A stretch of 21,491 nt of DNA from NCBI GenBank assembly GCA_964350895.1, contig CAYGMG010000059.1, forward strand, positions 1-21,491, in the 5' to 3' direction. This DNA comes from Pseudomarimonas sp964350895. Lineage in GTDB: Bacteria; Pseudomonadota; Gammaproteobacteria; Xanthomonadales; Xanthomonadaceae. Made by a program: the position numbers and the translations under genes. The notes beneath the pieces are model-generated. The model did not search any database. It saw only the letters and a program-made list of their open reading frames with translations, and had not been told where the DNA came from. Each line of letters begins with the position of its first letter. Within the stretch, counting starts at the first letter, position 1. Positions 1 to 7,530 of the stretch are shown here, piece by piece.

Positions 1-401
1 ACCGCGCGCCGCGCGTGGATTACCAGTGGCAGGTCGCGCTCGGCGGCGATCAGCAGCTGGCCCTCGAACACCCGCTGCTGCAGCTCCGCGTCCAGGCCAT
101 CGACAAAGTAGTCAAGCCCGCATTCGCCGATGGCCGCGGCGGGATGCCGGTCAAGGAAGGCGGGCAGGGCGCTCAGGTCGTTCTCGCTGGTCGGACCGAG
201 AAACATCGGATGCAGGCCGAAGGCTGGGTAGAGGTCTGGCTCGCCAGCTGCCAGTCGGGCCAGTCCATCCCAGTGCGGACGATCGACTGCCGGAACCAGT
301 TGGCCGATCACGCCAGCGGCCCTGGCCCGCGTAAGCACGGCAGCACGGTCATCCTCGAATCCCTCGAGGTCCAGATGGCAGTGGCTGTCGAACCAGCTCA
401 T
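1..401 (-). CDS. TatD-family metal-dependent hydrolase (3' part outside window)
   Basis: The gene is read leftwards and leaves the window; 133 codons are visible and the C-terminus is missing. It begins MSWFDSHCHLDLEGF, with the H7-x-H9 metal-binding pair typical of the TatD amidohydrolase superfamily. The motif FGLHP follows at about 61-65, then IGECGLDY with the metal-bridging Glu at 93, and LPLVIHARRA with a further metal-ligand His at 129. TatD proteins are cytoplasmic metal-dependent nucleases or phosphoesterases with a TIM-barrel fold; some members act in DNA repair or D-Tyr-tRNA handling, so the exact substrate is open. The start ATG overlaps the TGA of the upstream small gene (ATGA), so the two are probably translationally coupled. 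Family assignment is very secure; the subfamily (YcfH, YjjV or TatD proper) is not resolved. Confidence 0.93.
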   Translation of the reverse strand, partial: MSWFDSHCHLDLEGFEDDRAAVLTRARAAGVIGQLVPAVDRPHWDGLARLAAGEPDLYPAFGLHPMFLGPTSENDLSALPAFLDRHPAAAIGECGLDYFVDGLDAELQQRVFEGQLLIAAERDLPLVIHARRA

Positions 402-628
402 CCGCCCTGCTGGTCGTGCTCCAGCGGCTCGCGCCGCTCCTGACGGTCACGCTTCCAGCTGGCCAGCAATACCGTGGCCAGGGCGGTGAGTATCTCGTCG
501 ATGAACGGGATCGGATCGAATGGCCATAGCCAGCTCACCAAGGCGAGCATCACGACCAACTTGAACAAGGTGGGAAAGCGCAGGTCGGCGGCGTAGTCGG
601 CCAGCCAGCGCAGCGGGTTCAGGCTCAT
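398..628 (-). CDS. Small DUF6116-like hydrophobic protein
   Basis: This 76-residue protein starts MSLNPLRWLADYAADLRF. A longer in-frame extension upstream exists, but ATG 628 is preceded at 6-7 bases by a clear GAGGAG ribosome site, which decides the start. The centre (about residues 20-55) is hydrophobic and reads FPTLFKLVVMLALVSWLWPFDPIPFIDEILTAL in two pieces, with Pro/Asp-rich turns. The pattern 'LRFPTLF...P.D.IPF.DEIL..L...LL..WK' is what I recall for the DUF6116 proteins of Xanthomonas relatives. The tail is charged (WKRDRQERREPLEHDQQ). A hairpin-like inner-membrane protein is likely, with no known function. Its stop overlaps the start of the TatD-family gene, giving a two-gene unit. 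The family name comes from memory and should be confirmed by profile search. Confidence 0.7.
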   Translation of the reverse strand: MSLNPLRWLADYAADLRFPTLFKLVVMLALVSWLWPFDPIPFIDEILTALATVLLASWKRDRQERREPLEHDQQGG

Positions 629-752
629 CGCCAACTCCTCGCTGGGTTGATGGAAGCAGACGCTACCACGGGCACCGTCGACCCGGGTGAGGCCACGTTC
701 AGGATTGCCGCCTGAGAGTGCAGGCCGGAGCCCCATCAAGAGGAGAGCCCGC

Positions 753-1448
753 ATGCGCATGCACCGCTACATAGCTATGACCGCCCTCGCGGTCGCCGTT
801 TCCGCCTGCGGCCAGCTTGGCGAGCCGATGGCCGAGGTGGTCGCCATCAAGCCGGTCACCGAGCAGCAGCCGGTATTCGCCGAGGTGCTCACCGTGACCC
901 AGGTCACCCTGACCCGGCAGCAGGTCCGCCAGGCCTGCGAGGATCATGTGGTCGAGCGCCGCCGCGAAGAACGCTTTGGTGACAAGGACGGTGCCGTGGT
1001 CGGCGCCCTGGTCGGCGGCCTGCTTGGCAGCCAGGTCGGCAGCGGCAGCGGACGCCGAGCGGCCACCGTGGCCGGCGCCGTGGGCGGCGCGCTGGCCGGT
1101 CGTGAGATCGATCGGCGGCATCAAGGCGGGCAGCGCTACAGCGAGGTCGAGACGGTCTGCCAGGACATTACCGAGAGCGTCGACGAGCCGAACGGCTTCA
1201 AGGTCCAGTACCGCACACCGGATGGCGGAACCGACAGCCGGCACGTGGTGACCAAGCCCGAGGGGCCGAAGATCGAGATCGGCAGCGAGCCGGCGGTGGT
1301 CGGCTATGACGTGCAGTGGCGCTATCAGGATCGCGGCGGTACCGCCCGGCTGAGCGAGAAGCCCGAAGGCACGAAGCTGCCGCTGAGCCAGCTGCTGCCG
1401 GCGGCGCCGCCGGCCGACGTTGCCAATGCGAACACGGAAGCAGGCTAA
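753..1448 (+). CDS. Glycine-zipper 2TM outer-membrane lipoprotein
   Basis: The 231-residue product starts MRMHRYIAMTALAVAVSACGQ. This is a lipoprotein signal peptide with lipobox V-S-A-C and lipidated Cys19. ATG 753 is preceded by an AGGAGAG ribosome site at 741-747; an in-frame ATG further upstream at 687 lacks this and would spoil the signal peptide. Residues 77-122 are a glycine-zipper segment (DKDGAVVGALVGG, then GAVGGALAGREIDRR), the Rick_17kDa_Anti / glycine-zipper 2TM family also seen in SlyB-like proteins. The C-terminal half has two beta-rich stretches (KVQYRTPDG and DVQWRYQDRGG) and a disordered Ala/Pro tail. Such proteins sit in the outer membrane and affect envelope stability, but this member's precise role is unknown. 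It is transcribed divergently from the TatD pair. Confidence 0.85.
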   Translation: MRMHRYIAMTALAVAVSACGQLGEPMAEVVAIKPVTEQQPVFAEVLTVTQVTLTRQQVRQACEDHVVERRREERFGDKDGAVVGALVGGLLGSQVGSGSGRRAATVAGAVGGALAGREIDRRHQGGQRYSEVETVCQDITESVDEPNGFKVQYRTPDGGTDSRHVVTKPEGPKIEIGSEPAVVGYDVQWRYQDRGGTARLSEKPEGTKLPLSQLLPAAPPADVANANTEAG

Positions 1449-1451
1449 AAT
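1420..1451 (+). promoter_or_regulatory. Possible sigma70 promoter for glutaryl-CoA dehydrogenase
   Basis: A TAAAAT hexamer at 1446-1451 (5 of 6 to the -10 consensus) overlaps the TAA stop of the lipoprotein gene. TTGCCA at 1420-1425 (5 of 6 to -35) lies 20 bases upstream, which is longer than the ideal 17. Transcription would begin near 1458, about 23 bases before ATG 1481. The long spacer keeps confidence low. Confidence 0.3.
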
Positions 1452-1480
1452 GCCGGGTTTCCTCCTCCGGTGAAGCAACC

Positions 1481-2644
1481 ATGGCCCTGAATCCGACCGA
1501 CCTGTTCGATATCCGTTCGATGCTCTCCGAAGAAGAGCGGATGATCCAGGACAGCGTGGCGCGCTTTACCGATGAGAAGGTTCTGCCGATCATTGGCGAC
1601 TGCTTCGATCAGGGACGCTTCCCGCACGAGCTGGTGTCCGAGATCGCCAGCATGGGCCTGCTTGGCTCCTCGCTGCCGGAGGAATACGGCTGCGCCGGGC
1701 TCAACGCGGTGTCCTACGGCCTGATCTGCCAGGAGCTGGAGCGCGGTGATTCCGGCATCCGCAGCTTCGTCTCGGTGCAGAGTTCGCTGTGCATGTATCC
1801 GATCTTCGCCTACGGCACCGACGAGCAGCGCCGCGAGTGGCTGCCGCGCATGGCGACCGGCGAAGTGATCGGCTGCTTTGGCCTGACCGAGCCGCACGGC
1901 GGCTCGGACCCGGCCAACATGAAGACCCACGCCAAGCGCGACGGCGGCGACTGGGTGATCAATGGCGCCAAGATGTGGATCACCAATGGCAACCTGGCCA
2001 AGATCGCGATCGTCTGGGCGCAGACCGAGGACGGCATCCAGGGCTTCATCGTGCCCACCGATACGCCCGGCTTCACCGCCCAGGAAGTGCATCGCAAGAT
2101 GAGCCTGCGCGCTTCAGTGACCTCGGGTCTGTTCTTCGACAACGTGCGCGTACCCGAGTCCAACCGGCTGCCCAATGTGCGTGGTCTGAAAGGTCCGCTG
2201 GGCTGCCTGAACCAGGCGCGCTATGGCATCACCTGGGGCCCGATCGGCGCGGCCATCGCCTGCCTGACCGAGGCCACCGAGTACGCCAAGACCCGGATCC
2301 TGTTCAATCGGCCGATCGCCGCCACCCAGGCGGTGCAGATCAAGCTGGCCGACATGGCGCGGCGGATCACCCTGGCTCAGCTGCTCTCGCTGCAGCTCGG
2401 CCGGCTCAAGGACGCCGGCAACCTCAAGCCGACCCAGGTCTCGCTGGCCAAGTGGAACAATGTGCGGATGGCGCTGGACATCGCCCGTGAGGCGCGCGAC
2501 GTGCTCGGCGGCTCGGGCATCACCACCGAGTACTGCCCGATCCGCCATGCCCTGAATCTGGAGTCGGTGATTACCTACGAGGGCACCGAGACCGTGCACC
2601 AGTTGGTGGTCGGTCGCGAGCTGACCGGGATCAACGCATTCTGA
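1481..2644 (+). CDS. gcdH: Glutaryl-CoA dehydrogenase
   Basis: The 387-residue flavoprotein is an acyl-CoA dehydrogenase of the glutaryl-CoA type. It oxidises and decarboxylates glutaryl-CoA to crotonyl-CoA and CO2 in Lys/Trp catabolism, passing electrons to ETF. The sequence SGIRSFVSVQSSL carries Arg94 and Ser98, the positions that bind the substrate's distal carboxylate in the human enzyme. CFGLTEPHGGSDP and MWITNG are the FAD/substrate motifs, and VITYEGTE holds the catalytic base Glu367. The C-terminus is ELTGINAF, as in other GCDHs. Length is normal for the mature enzyme. The frame is open upstream into the lipoprotein gene, but ATG 1481 is where family homology begins; the ribosome site there is weak (GGTGAAG). 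It overlaps the next gene by one base. Confidence 0.96.
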   Translation: MALNPTDLFDIRSMLSEEERMIQDSVARFTDEKVLPIIGDCFDQGRFPHELVSEIASMGLLGSSLPEEYGCAGLNAVSYGLICQELERGDSGIRSFVSVQSSLCMYPIFAYGTDEQRREWLPRMATGEVIGCFGLTEPHGGSDPANMKTHAKRDGGDWVINGAKMWITNGNLAKIAIVWAQTEDGIQGFIVPTDTPGFTAQEVHRKMSLRASVTSGLFFDNVRVPESNRLPNVRGLKGPLGCLNQARYGITWGPIGAAIACLTEATEYAKTRILFNRPIAATQAVQIKLADMARRITLAQLLSLQLGRLKDAGNLKPTQVSLAKWNNVRMALDIAREARDVLGGSGITTEYCPIRHALNLESVITYEGTETVHQLVVGRELTGINAF

Positions 2645-3783
2645 TGCGAAGCGGGCGCGGCAGGCACATTCTGAGCGGTTGCCGCGCCCGGCTGGTTCTC
2701 GCTGGCATTGCTGCATTGTTCGCCACGACGCTGGCGGCAGGCGAGCTGGCGGCGCTACCGGATCTCGAGTCGGGCAAGCTCCTGGCCTCGCCCTCTGCGT
2801 CGGCAATCACCCGCGGCGGCAGCACGCTCAACTGGTATCGCCTCGGCCCGGCATGTGATCGGGAGCCCTACGGAATCATCGCCAACTACGATCGCCCCGG
2901 CGTTCGCTGGAAAGTGATCAAACAGCTGATCGGTCTGCGGGTTGCCGGGCAGGACCGGATCAGCCTGAGCCTCTTCCACCAGCGCCCCGATGTGCCTTCA
3001 CTGGATGGCCTTGTCACAGGCACAGTCCTCGACTCGACCGGCGGCCGGTTGCATCCGAAGATCGAGCGCAACCTGGTAGAGCTGCTCGACGACATCCGCC
3101 TGGTCGGCTTTGCCGAGCTGCTGTTCCGCTACCACCCGCAGGGCCCGAACGACGTCCGCAACGAGGAAGGCTGGAACGACTCGCTGCGCGACGAGAACTG
3201 GTCGCTGATCGCCAGTATCGAGCCACTGCTGCTGGCCTCAGGCATCCGCTATCGCACCGACCTGTTCGCCGAGGGCATGCCGCGCTCGCGCAATGTCGGC
3301 TCGGTGATCTTCGACAACGTGCCGCATTTCGAGGACTGGAGCGACTACGCGCGCTTCGTCTGGCGCGCCTACGTGGCCGAATTCGGCACGGCCAACACCC
3401 TGGGCTTCTCCTTCGTCAGCGACAGCGACGACACCCGCATCGACGCCCGCGCCAAGCATATGGACTACGTCTACGGCAGCATCCGGCCCGAGGTGCTGGG
3501 CTTCAGCCTGTATGGCGACGACCGCCGCGACGAGGCCTGGATCTTCCGCGAGTACCGCCGCCAGCTGGAGGATGAGGGCTGGGGTGATCTGGACTGGATC
3601 ATCACCGAGGCCTGGTACGACGATGCCGAGGCCGGCGCGCTGATCGCCGATGCCATCGCCGAGACCGGCAAGACGGTGTGGTTCCTGATGCAATGGCCGG
3701 TCGAGCGCGGCAGCGCCTGCAGCAATGACGTGACCGTGGCAACGCCGCTGCGCTATTCGGCCTTCGCCGACCAGGGCTTCTGA
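2644..3783 (+). CDS. Secreted TIM-barrel (glycoside-hydrolase-like) protein of unknown substrate
   Basis: The 379-residue protein has a long Arg-rich n-region and a hydrophobic segment (LVLAGIAALFATTLAAG), consistent with a Sec signal peptide cleaved near residue 32. The rest shows alternating beta and alpha units with strands such as RISLSLFH, VGFAELLFRYHP, NTLGFSFVSDSD, EVLGFSLYGDD, LDWIITEAWYDD and TVWFLMQWPV, which is a TIM-barrel pattern. Glu322 in ITEAWYDD sits where clan GH-A enzymes carry the nucleophile. NEE at 173-175 could supply an acid/base, but the assignment is uncertain. I do not recognise the family. Its ATG overlaps the TGA of gcdH (TGATG), implying co-translation, although the two products work in different compartments. 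An extracellular glycan-active enzyme or a catalytically dead relative are both possible. Confidence 0.6.
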   Translation: MRSGRGRHILSGCRARLVLAGIAALFATTLAAGELAALPDLESGKLLASPSASAITRGGSTLNWYRLGPACDREPYGIIANYDRPGVRWKVIKQLIGLRVAGQDRISLSLFHQRPDVPSLDGLVTGTVLDSTGGRLHPKIERNLVELLDDIRLVGFAELLFRYHPQGPNDVRNEEGWNDSLRDENWSLIASIEPLLLASGIRYRTDLFAEGMPRSRNVGSVIFDNVPHFEDWSDYARFVWRAYVAEFGTANTLGFSFVSDSDDTRIDARAKHMDYVYGSIRPEVLGFSLYGDDRRDEAWIFREYRRQLEDEGWGDLDWIITEAWYDDAEAGALIADAIAETGKTVWFLMQWPVERGSACSNDVTVATPLRYSAFADQGF

Positions 3784-3811
3784 GCAAGGCGGGGCGCTGC
3801 GCCTGCCGGGT

Positions 3812-3841
3812 GCGACGCGCGTCGCCGCGCGGCCCTACAAT
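3812..3841 (+). promoter_or_regulatory. Possible promoter of the fused E1 gene
   Basis: TACAAT at 3836-3841 is 5 of 6 to the -10 consensus. GCGACG at 3812-3817 matches 3 of 6 of the -35 with an 18-base spacer. Transcription would start near 3848, 24 bases before ATG 3872. No Shine-Dalgarno sequence is evident in front of that ATG. Confidence 0.4.
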
Positions 3842-3871
3842 ACGCGGCTTTCACCTGTCCGGGTCCGCACC

Positions 3872-6136
3872 ATGGCCGTCTCTGCTACACCGATTCCTGC
3901 GCGCATGCGCAATCTCAACCGTGCCGAAGTCTGCGATGTCAATTTCGTCGAGTTCGTACGCGGCTGGCAGGGTGAGGTGCGCAGCGCGCCCGGACCCGAC
4001 GAGCCGGTGCTGCCCGGCAGCGCCTGCAGCGTCGCCGACTTTCTGGCCCTTTTCGACTCCCAGCTGGCCTCCCGCCATCTCGACCTGATGGCGCGCGTGC
4101 TGCGCAAGCAGGACAAGGTCTTCTACACCATCGGTTCCAGCGGCCATGAAGGCAACGCGATGGTCGCCCGGCTTACCCGGCACACCGATCCGGCCTTCCT
4201 GCACTATCGTTCCGGCGGCTTCATGGCCGAGCGTTTCCGCAAGCTGCCGGGCATGGATCCAGTCATGGATTCGGCGCTGAGCTTTGCCGCCAGCATGGAC
4301 GACCCGGCCTCCGGCGGCCGGCACAAGGTCTGGGGCAGCAAGCCGCTGTGGGTGCTGCCGCAGACCTCGACCATCGCCTCGCACCTGCCCAAGGCCCTGG
4401 GTACTGCCATCGCCATCGAGCAGGCGCGGCGCATCGGCCATGCCCTGCCGATCCCGGCCGACAGCATCGCTATCTGCTCGTTCGGTGATGCCTCCAGCAA
4501 CCACGCCACCGCGCAGACCGCCTTCAATTCGGCCGCCTGGACCGCCTACCAGAGGCTGCCGGCGCCGGTGCTGTTCGTGTGCGAGGACAATGGCATCGGC
4601 ATCTCGGTGAAGACACCGGCCGGCTGGATCGCACGCAACTTCCAGCAGCGGCCGGATCTCGACTACTTCTTCGCTGACGGGCTCGACATCGCGACCGGCT
4701 ACGGCGCCGTGCAGCGTGCGGTCGAGCATTGCCGAAGCACCCGCAGGCCGACCTTCCTGCATCTCAAGACCACCCGGATCATGGGCCACGCCGGCACCGA
4801 CTTCGAGATCGAGTGGCGCTCGGTGGAAGAGCTGGTGGCGGTCGAGGCGACCGACCCCCTGCTGCGCTCGGCGGCGATCGCGCTGGAGTCGGGGCTGATG
4901 GACGCCGACGAGATCTGCGACCGCTACAAGGCGATGCGCGAGCGCTGTTTCGCCGCCGCTGCCGAGGCTGATCGCCGGCCCAAGATCAGCACCCTTGCCG
5001 AGGTCGTCCGCACGCTGGCGCCATACACCCCGGATGCGGTGCGCAGCGAGGCCGTTCGCGCCGACTATGCCGAGCGCCGGCTGCAGGTGTTCGGCGGCGA
5101 GGGCAGGCTGCCCGAAGCGCAGCCGCCGCGGCATCTGGCGATCCAGATCAACCAGGGCCTGCACGAGCTGCTGGCCAAGTATCCCGAGTCGCTCTTGTTT
5201 GGTGAGGACGTGGCTCAGAAGGGCGGCGTCTACACGGTCACCAAGGGCCTGTTCAAGGCCTTCGGCGGCAAGCGCGTGTTCAACACCCTGCTCGACGAGA
5301 CCATGATCCTTGGCCTGGCCCAGGGCTATGCCAACCTTGGCATGCTGCCGATCCCGGAGATCCAGTATCTGGCTTACTTCCACAACGCCTGCGACCAGAT
5401 CCGCGGTGAGGCCTGCTCGCTGCAGTTCTTCAGCAACGACCAGTTCCGCAACCCGATGCTGATGCGGGTCGCCTCGCTGGGCTACCAGAAGGGCTTTGGC
5501 GGACACTTCCACAACGACAACTCGATCACCGCCTTGCGCGACATTCCCGGGCTGGTGGTCGGCTGTCCCTCGCGCGGTGACGATGCGGTCAACATGCTGC
5601 GCACCCTGGCCGCGCTGGCCCGTGTCGACGGCCGGGTCTGCGCCTTCCTCGAGCCGATCGCGCTGTACATGACCAAGGACCTCCACGAGCCGGGCGACGG
5701 CGGCTGGTTGACTGCCTATCCGGCCCCGGGTGAGGCCATGCCGCTGGGCGAAGGCCGGCTGTACGGCGAGGGTGAGGACCTGCTCATCCTCACCTTCGGC
5801 AACGGCGTGCCGATGAGCCTGCGCGCGCTGCGCCGGATCGAGGCCGAGCTTGGCTGGCAGGGAAGCGTGTTCGACCTGCGCTGGCTGGTGCCACTCAACG
5901 AGGCGGCCATCGTCGCGCAGGCGCGGCAGGCAAAGCGGGTGCTGGTGGTCGACGAGGGGCGCCGCGCAGCCGGGGTGGGCGAGGGCATCATCACCGCGCT
6001 GCAGGAGGCGGGGCTTGGCAGCCTGCCGCTGCGCCGGGTGGTCGGCGTTGACACCTATACCCCGCTGGCGGGAGCGGCCCTGCTGGTCTTGCCCGGCGAG
6101 GACGACATCGTCGCGGCTGCCAGGGAGCTGGCGTAG
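3872..6136 (+). CDS. Single-chain 2-oxoacid dehydrogenase E1 (alpha and beta fused)
   Basis: The 754-residue protein joins the two subunits of a branched-chain-type thiamine-diphosphate E1. The alpha part (about 60-390) has HYRSGGF, a substrate/ThDP loop, and GDASSN at 205-210 with EDNGIG at 238-243, the Mg-ThDP motif. The beta part (about 425-754) has LFGEDVAQKGG (Glu445), FNTLLDETMI (Glu476, the usual ThDP-activating region) and a transketolase C-terminal domain ending DEGRRAAGVGEGI. The nearest functional classes are 2-oxoisovalerate, pyruvate or 2-oxoadipate dehydrogenase; substrate cannot be told from sequence. Fused E1s are known in bacteria, but no lipoyl E2 or E3 lies next to it, so it must borrow them or work otherwise. 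Proximity to gcdH is suggestive of amino-acid catabolism. The stop TAG lies within a REP-like GTAG hairpin. Confidence 0.88.
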   Translation: MAVSATPIPARMRNLNRAEVCDVNFVEFVRGWQGEVRSAPGPDEPVLPGSACSVADFLALFDSQLASRHLDLMARVLRKQDKVFYTIGSSGHEGNAMVARLTRHTDPAFLHYRSGGFMAERFRKLPGMDPVMDSALSFAASMDDPASGGRHKVWGSKPLWVLPQTSTIASHLPKALGTAIAIEQARRIGHALPIPADSIAICSFGDASSNHATAQTAFNSAAWTAYQRLPAPVLFVCEDNGIGISVKTPAGWIARNFQQRPDLDYFFADGLDIATGYGAVQRAVEHCRSTRRPTFLHLKTTRIMGHAGTDFEIEWRSVEELVAVEATDPLLRSAAIALESGLMDADEICDRYKAMRERCFAAAAEADRRPKISTLAEVVRTLAPYTPDAVRSEAVRADYAERRLQVFGGEGRLPEAQPPRHLAIQINQGLHELLAKYPESLLFGEDVAQKGGVYTVTKGLFKAFGGKRVFNTLLDETMILGLAQGYANLGMLPIPEIQYLAYFHNACDQIRGEACSLQFFSNDQFRNPMLMRVASLGYQKGFGGHFHNDNSITALRDIPGLVVGCPSRGDDAVNMLRTLAALARVDGRVCAFLEPIALYMTKDLHEPGDGGWLTAYPAPGEAMPLGEGRLYGEGEDLLILTFGNGVPMSLRALRRIEAELGWQGSVFDLRWLVPLNEAAIVAQARQAKRVLVVDEGRRAAGVGEGIITALQEAGLGSLPLRRVVGVDTYTPLAGAALLVLPGEDDIVAAARELA

Positions 6137-6154
6137 GGCGGGTCTTGACCCGCC
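6133..6154. repeat. REP-like element, GTAG type, overlapping a stop codon
   Basis: GTAG at 6133-6136 is followed directly by the perfect hairpin GGCGGGTCTTGACCCGCC (6137-6154), an 8-base stem with a two-base loop. GTAG plus hairpin is the layout of REP elements linked to RAYT transposases, for example the SMAG elements of Stenotrophomonas. The TAG in GTAG is the stop codon of the upstream E1 gene. No T-tract follows, so it is not a classic intrinsic terminator, though it may protect the mRNA 3' end. Confidence 0.6.
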
Positions 6155-6252
6155 GACCGCCTCCCGGCGCTGCCCGGGCGCTCCCGAGCCGCCGCCAGCG
6201 CGCCGCGGGGGCAATGTCATTTCCCGTCTGATCACCCCGCCTGTACGGCCGG

Positions 6253-6281
6253 GTGACGGCGCCGTCCGCTTCCCCTATCAT
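6253..6281 (+). promoter_or_regulatory. Sigma70-type promoter giving a probable leaderless mRNA
   Basis: GTGACG at 6253-6258 (4 of 6 to -35) and TATCAT at 6276-6281 (5 of 6 to -10) are separated by exactly 17 bases. ATG 6290 lies only 8 bases after the -10, so the start of transcription should fall at or within a base or two of the start codon. No ribosome site precedes the ATG. Confidence 0.5.
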
Positions 6282-6289
6282 CCCGGACC

Positions 6290-7189
6290 ATGAGTCAGCC
6301 GACCCAGCTCACCACCCTGTTCGCAGACGTCAGTGGCAGCACCAAGCTGTTCGAACAGCGTGGTGACGTCGAGGCGCGCCGGATCATCGCCGCCGTACTC
6401 GGCGCGCTGACCGAAGTCTGCAATCGCCACGGCGGCCGGGTCATCAAGACCATCGGCGACGAAGTCATGTGCACCTTCCCGGGCGCCATGCAGGGCGTGC
6501 TCTCCGCCTGCGACATGCAGACACGGGTCATGCATGACATGAACTTCGTCAAGGACAACATCGGCATCCGCATCGGCCTGCACCATGGCGATGCTCTGAT
6601 CGAGGACGGCGATGTCTTCGGTGACTCGGTCAACACCGCGGCGCGCATGGCCTCGCTGGCCAAGCGCGAGCAGATCGTCACCACGGCCAGCACGCTCAAG
6701 AACCTGACCAATGCCGGCAACATCCGCTCCCGCTCGCTGGGCCGTGCGCGGGTCAGCGGCAAGCTGCTGCCGATCGAGATCGTCGACATCATCTGGCAGG
6801 AAGACACCTCCAACGTCACCACGGTGCAGAAGGCCATCCGCATCGACGACGGTGGCACCACCAACGTCAAGCTCAGCGTGCGCTTCCGCGGCCAGGTGAT
6901 CGAACTCACCGAGAATTCCCAGCCGTTCTCGGTCGGTCGCGATGCGACCAACTCGCTGGTGGTGGAGACCGAATGGGTCAGCCGCAACCACGCCCTGATC
7001 GAGTTCAAGAAGGGCTACTTCATCATCGCCGACCGCAGTACCAACGGTACCTACGTCAAGCTGGGCGAAGACGATGAGATCCGTCTGCATCGCGACGAGA
7101 TCCACCTGCGCAAGTCGGGCACCATCAGCCTTGGCCAGACCGTCGCGCTGAACCAGAACGACGTCCTCTACTTCCAGTGCAGCTACTGA
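6290..7189 (+). CDS. Class III adenylate/guanylate cyclase fused to an FHA domain
   Basis: The 299-residue cytoplasmic protein has two domains. The cyclase catalytic domain (about 5-170) carries both metal-binding Asp residues, Asp13 in FADVSGST and Asp57 in KTIGDEV. Lys53 is a base-selecting residue, and GDSVNTAARM supplies Asp112 and the transition-state residues Asn115 and Arg119; all catalytic residues are present. The Lys/Asp pair favours cAMP as product, but this is inference. A forkhead-associated domain follows (about 195-299), with GRD at 216-218, SRNH at 231-234 and STNG at 250-253, the phosphothreonine-binding set. No membrane or sensor domain exists, so activity is probably gated by docking to a Thr-phosphorylated partner. 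It stands alone behind its own promoter, and the next gene begins 341 bases later. Confidence 0.93.
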   Translation: MSQPTQLTTLFADVSGSTKLFEQRGDVEARRIIAAVLGALTEVCNRHGGRVIKTIGDEVMCTFPGAMQGVLSACDMQTRVMHDMNFVKDNIGIRIGLHHGDALIEDGDVFGDSVNTAARMASLAKREQIVTTASTLKNLTNAGNIRSRSLGRARVSGKLLPIEIVDIIWQEDTSNVTTVQKAIRIDDGGTTNVKLSVRFRGQVIELTENSQPFSVGRDATNSLVVETEWVSRNHALIEFKKGYFIIADRSTNGTYVKLGEDDEIRLHRDEIHLRKSGTISLGQTVALNQNDVLYFQCSY

Positions 7190-7530
7190 GCCGGCGCTCG
7201 CCGCGCCTGCCAAGCATCGGCTGATTCCCCGCGCCGCGCTGGCCCGTTGCAGCCCGCCATCCCGCCCCAACGTGGCGCTTGGCGCAGCGTCAGGCAAGAC
7301 CCTGTTCCCGCCCTCTTAATTCCTGCTGGCAGGCGTTGTCCGGCCTTGTGTTCGCGTGATCGGTTGCGCGCTCCGGTGATGGGCTCGATGGGAGAGGGTG
7401 TAGGCTGGTCATGGATTCACGCCCGCCTGCGCCGCATCCGCAAACACCTCTTGACTGGCCTCATCGCAGTCCTGGCGTGCTTCCCGCATGCCCCGCGCCG
7501 CCATCCGGCGCCCTCTGACGGAGCCCATGC
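7190..7530. other. Intergenic region upstream of the amidoligase cluster
   Basis: The 341 bases have no convincing gene. Short open frames here lack a ribosome site and any familiar motif. TTGACT at 7451-7456 resembles a -35 box, but no acceptable -10 follows at the right distance, and CTTAAT at 7315-7320 lacks a -35. No hairpin with a T-tract was seen after the cyclase gene. Only the GGAG ribosome site at 7520-7523, serving ATG 7531, is clear. Confidence 0.5.

Noticed and set aside
687..752. Upstream in-frame start for the lipoprotein gene
   Set aside because: It would add an Arg-rich stretch ahead of the signal peptide and lacks a ribosome site, whereas ATG 753 has AGGAGAG and gives a perfect lipobox layout.
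6137..6154. Intrinsic terminator for the E1 gene
   Set aside because: The stem is strong but no T-tract follows on either strand; the GTAG lead fits a REP element better.
3851..6235. A 794-codon open frame on the minus strand opposite the E1 gene, and similar long antisense frames opposite 7531-19325
   Set aside because: They mirror the codon pattern of confident plus-strand genes in GC-rich DNA, have Arg/Gly/Ala/Gln-rich nonsense composition, and show no motif or ribosome site.
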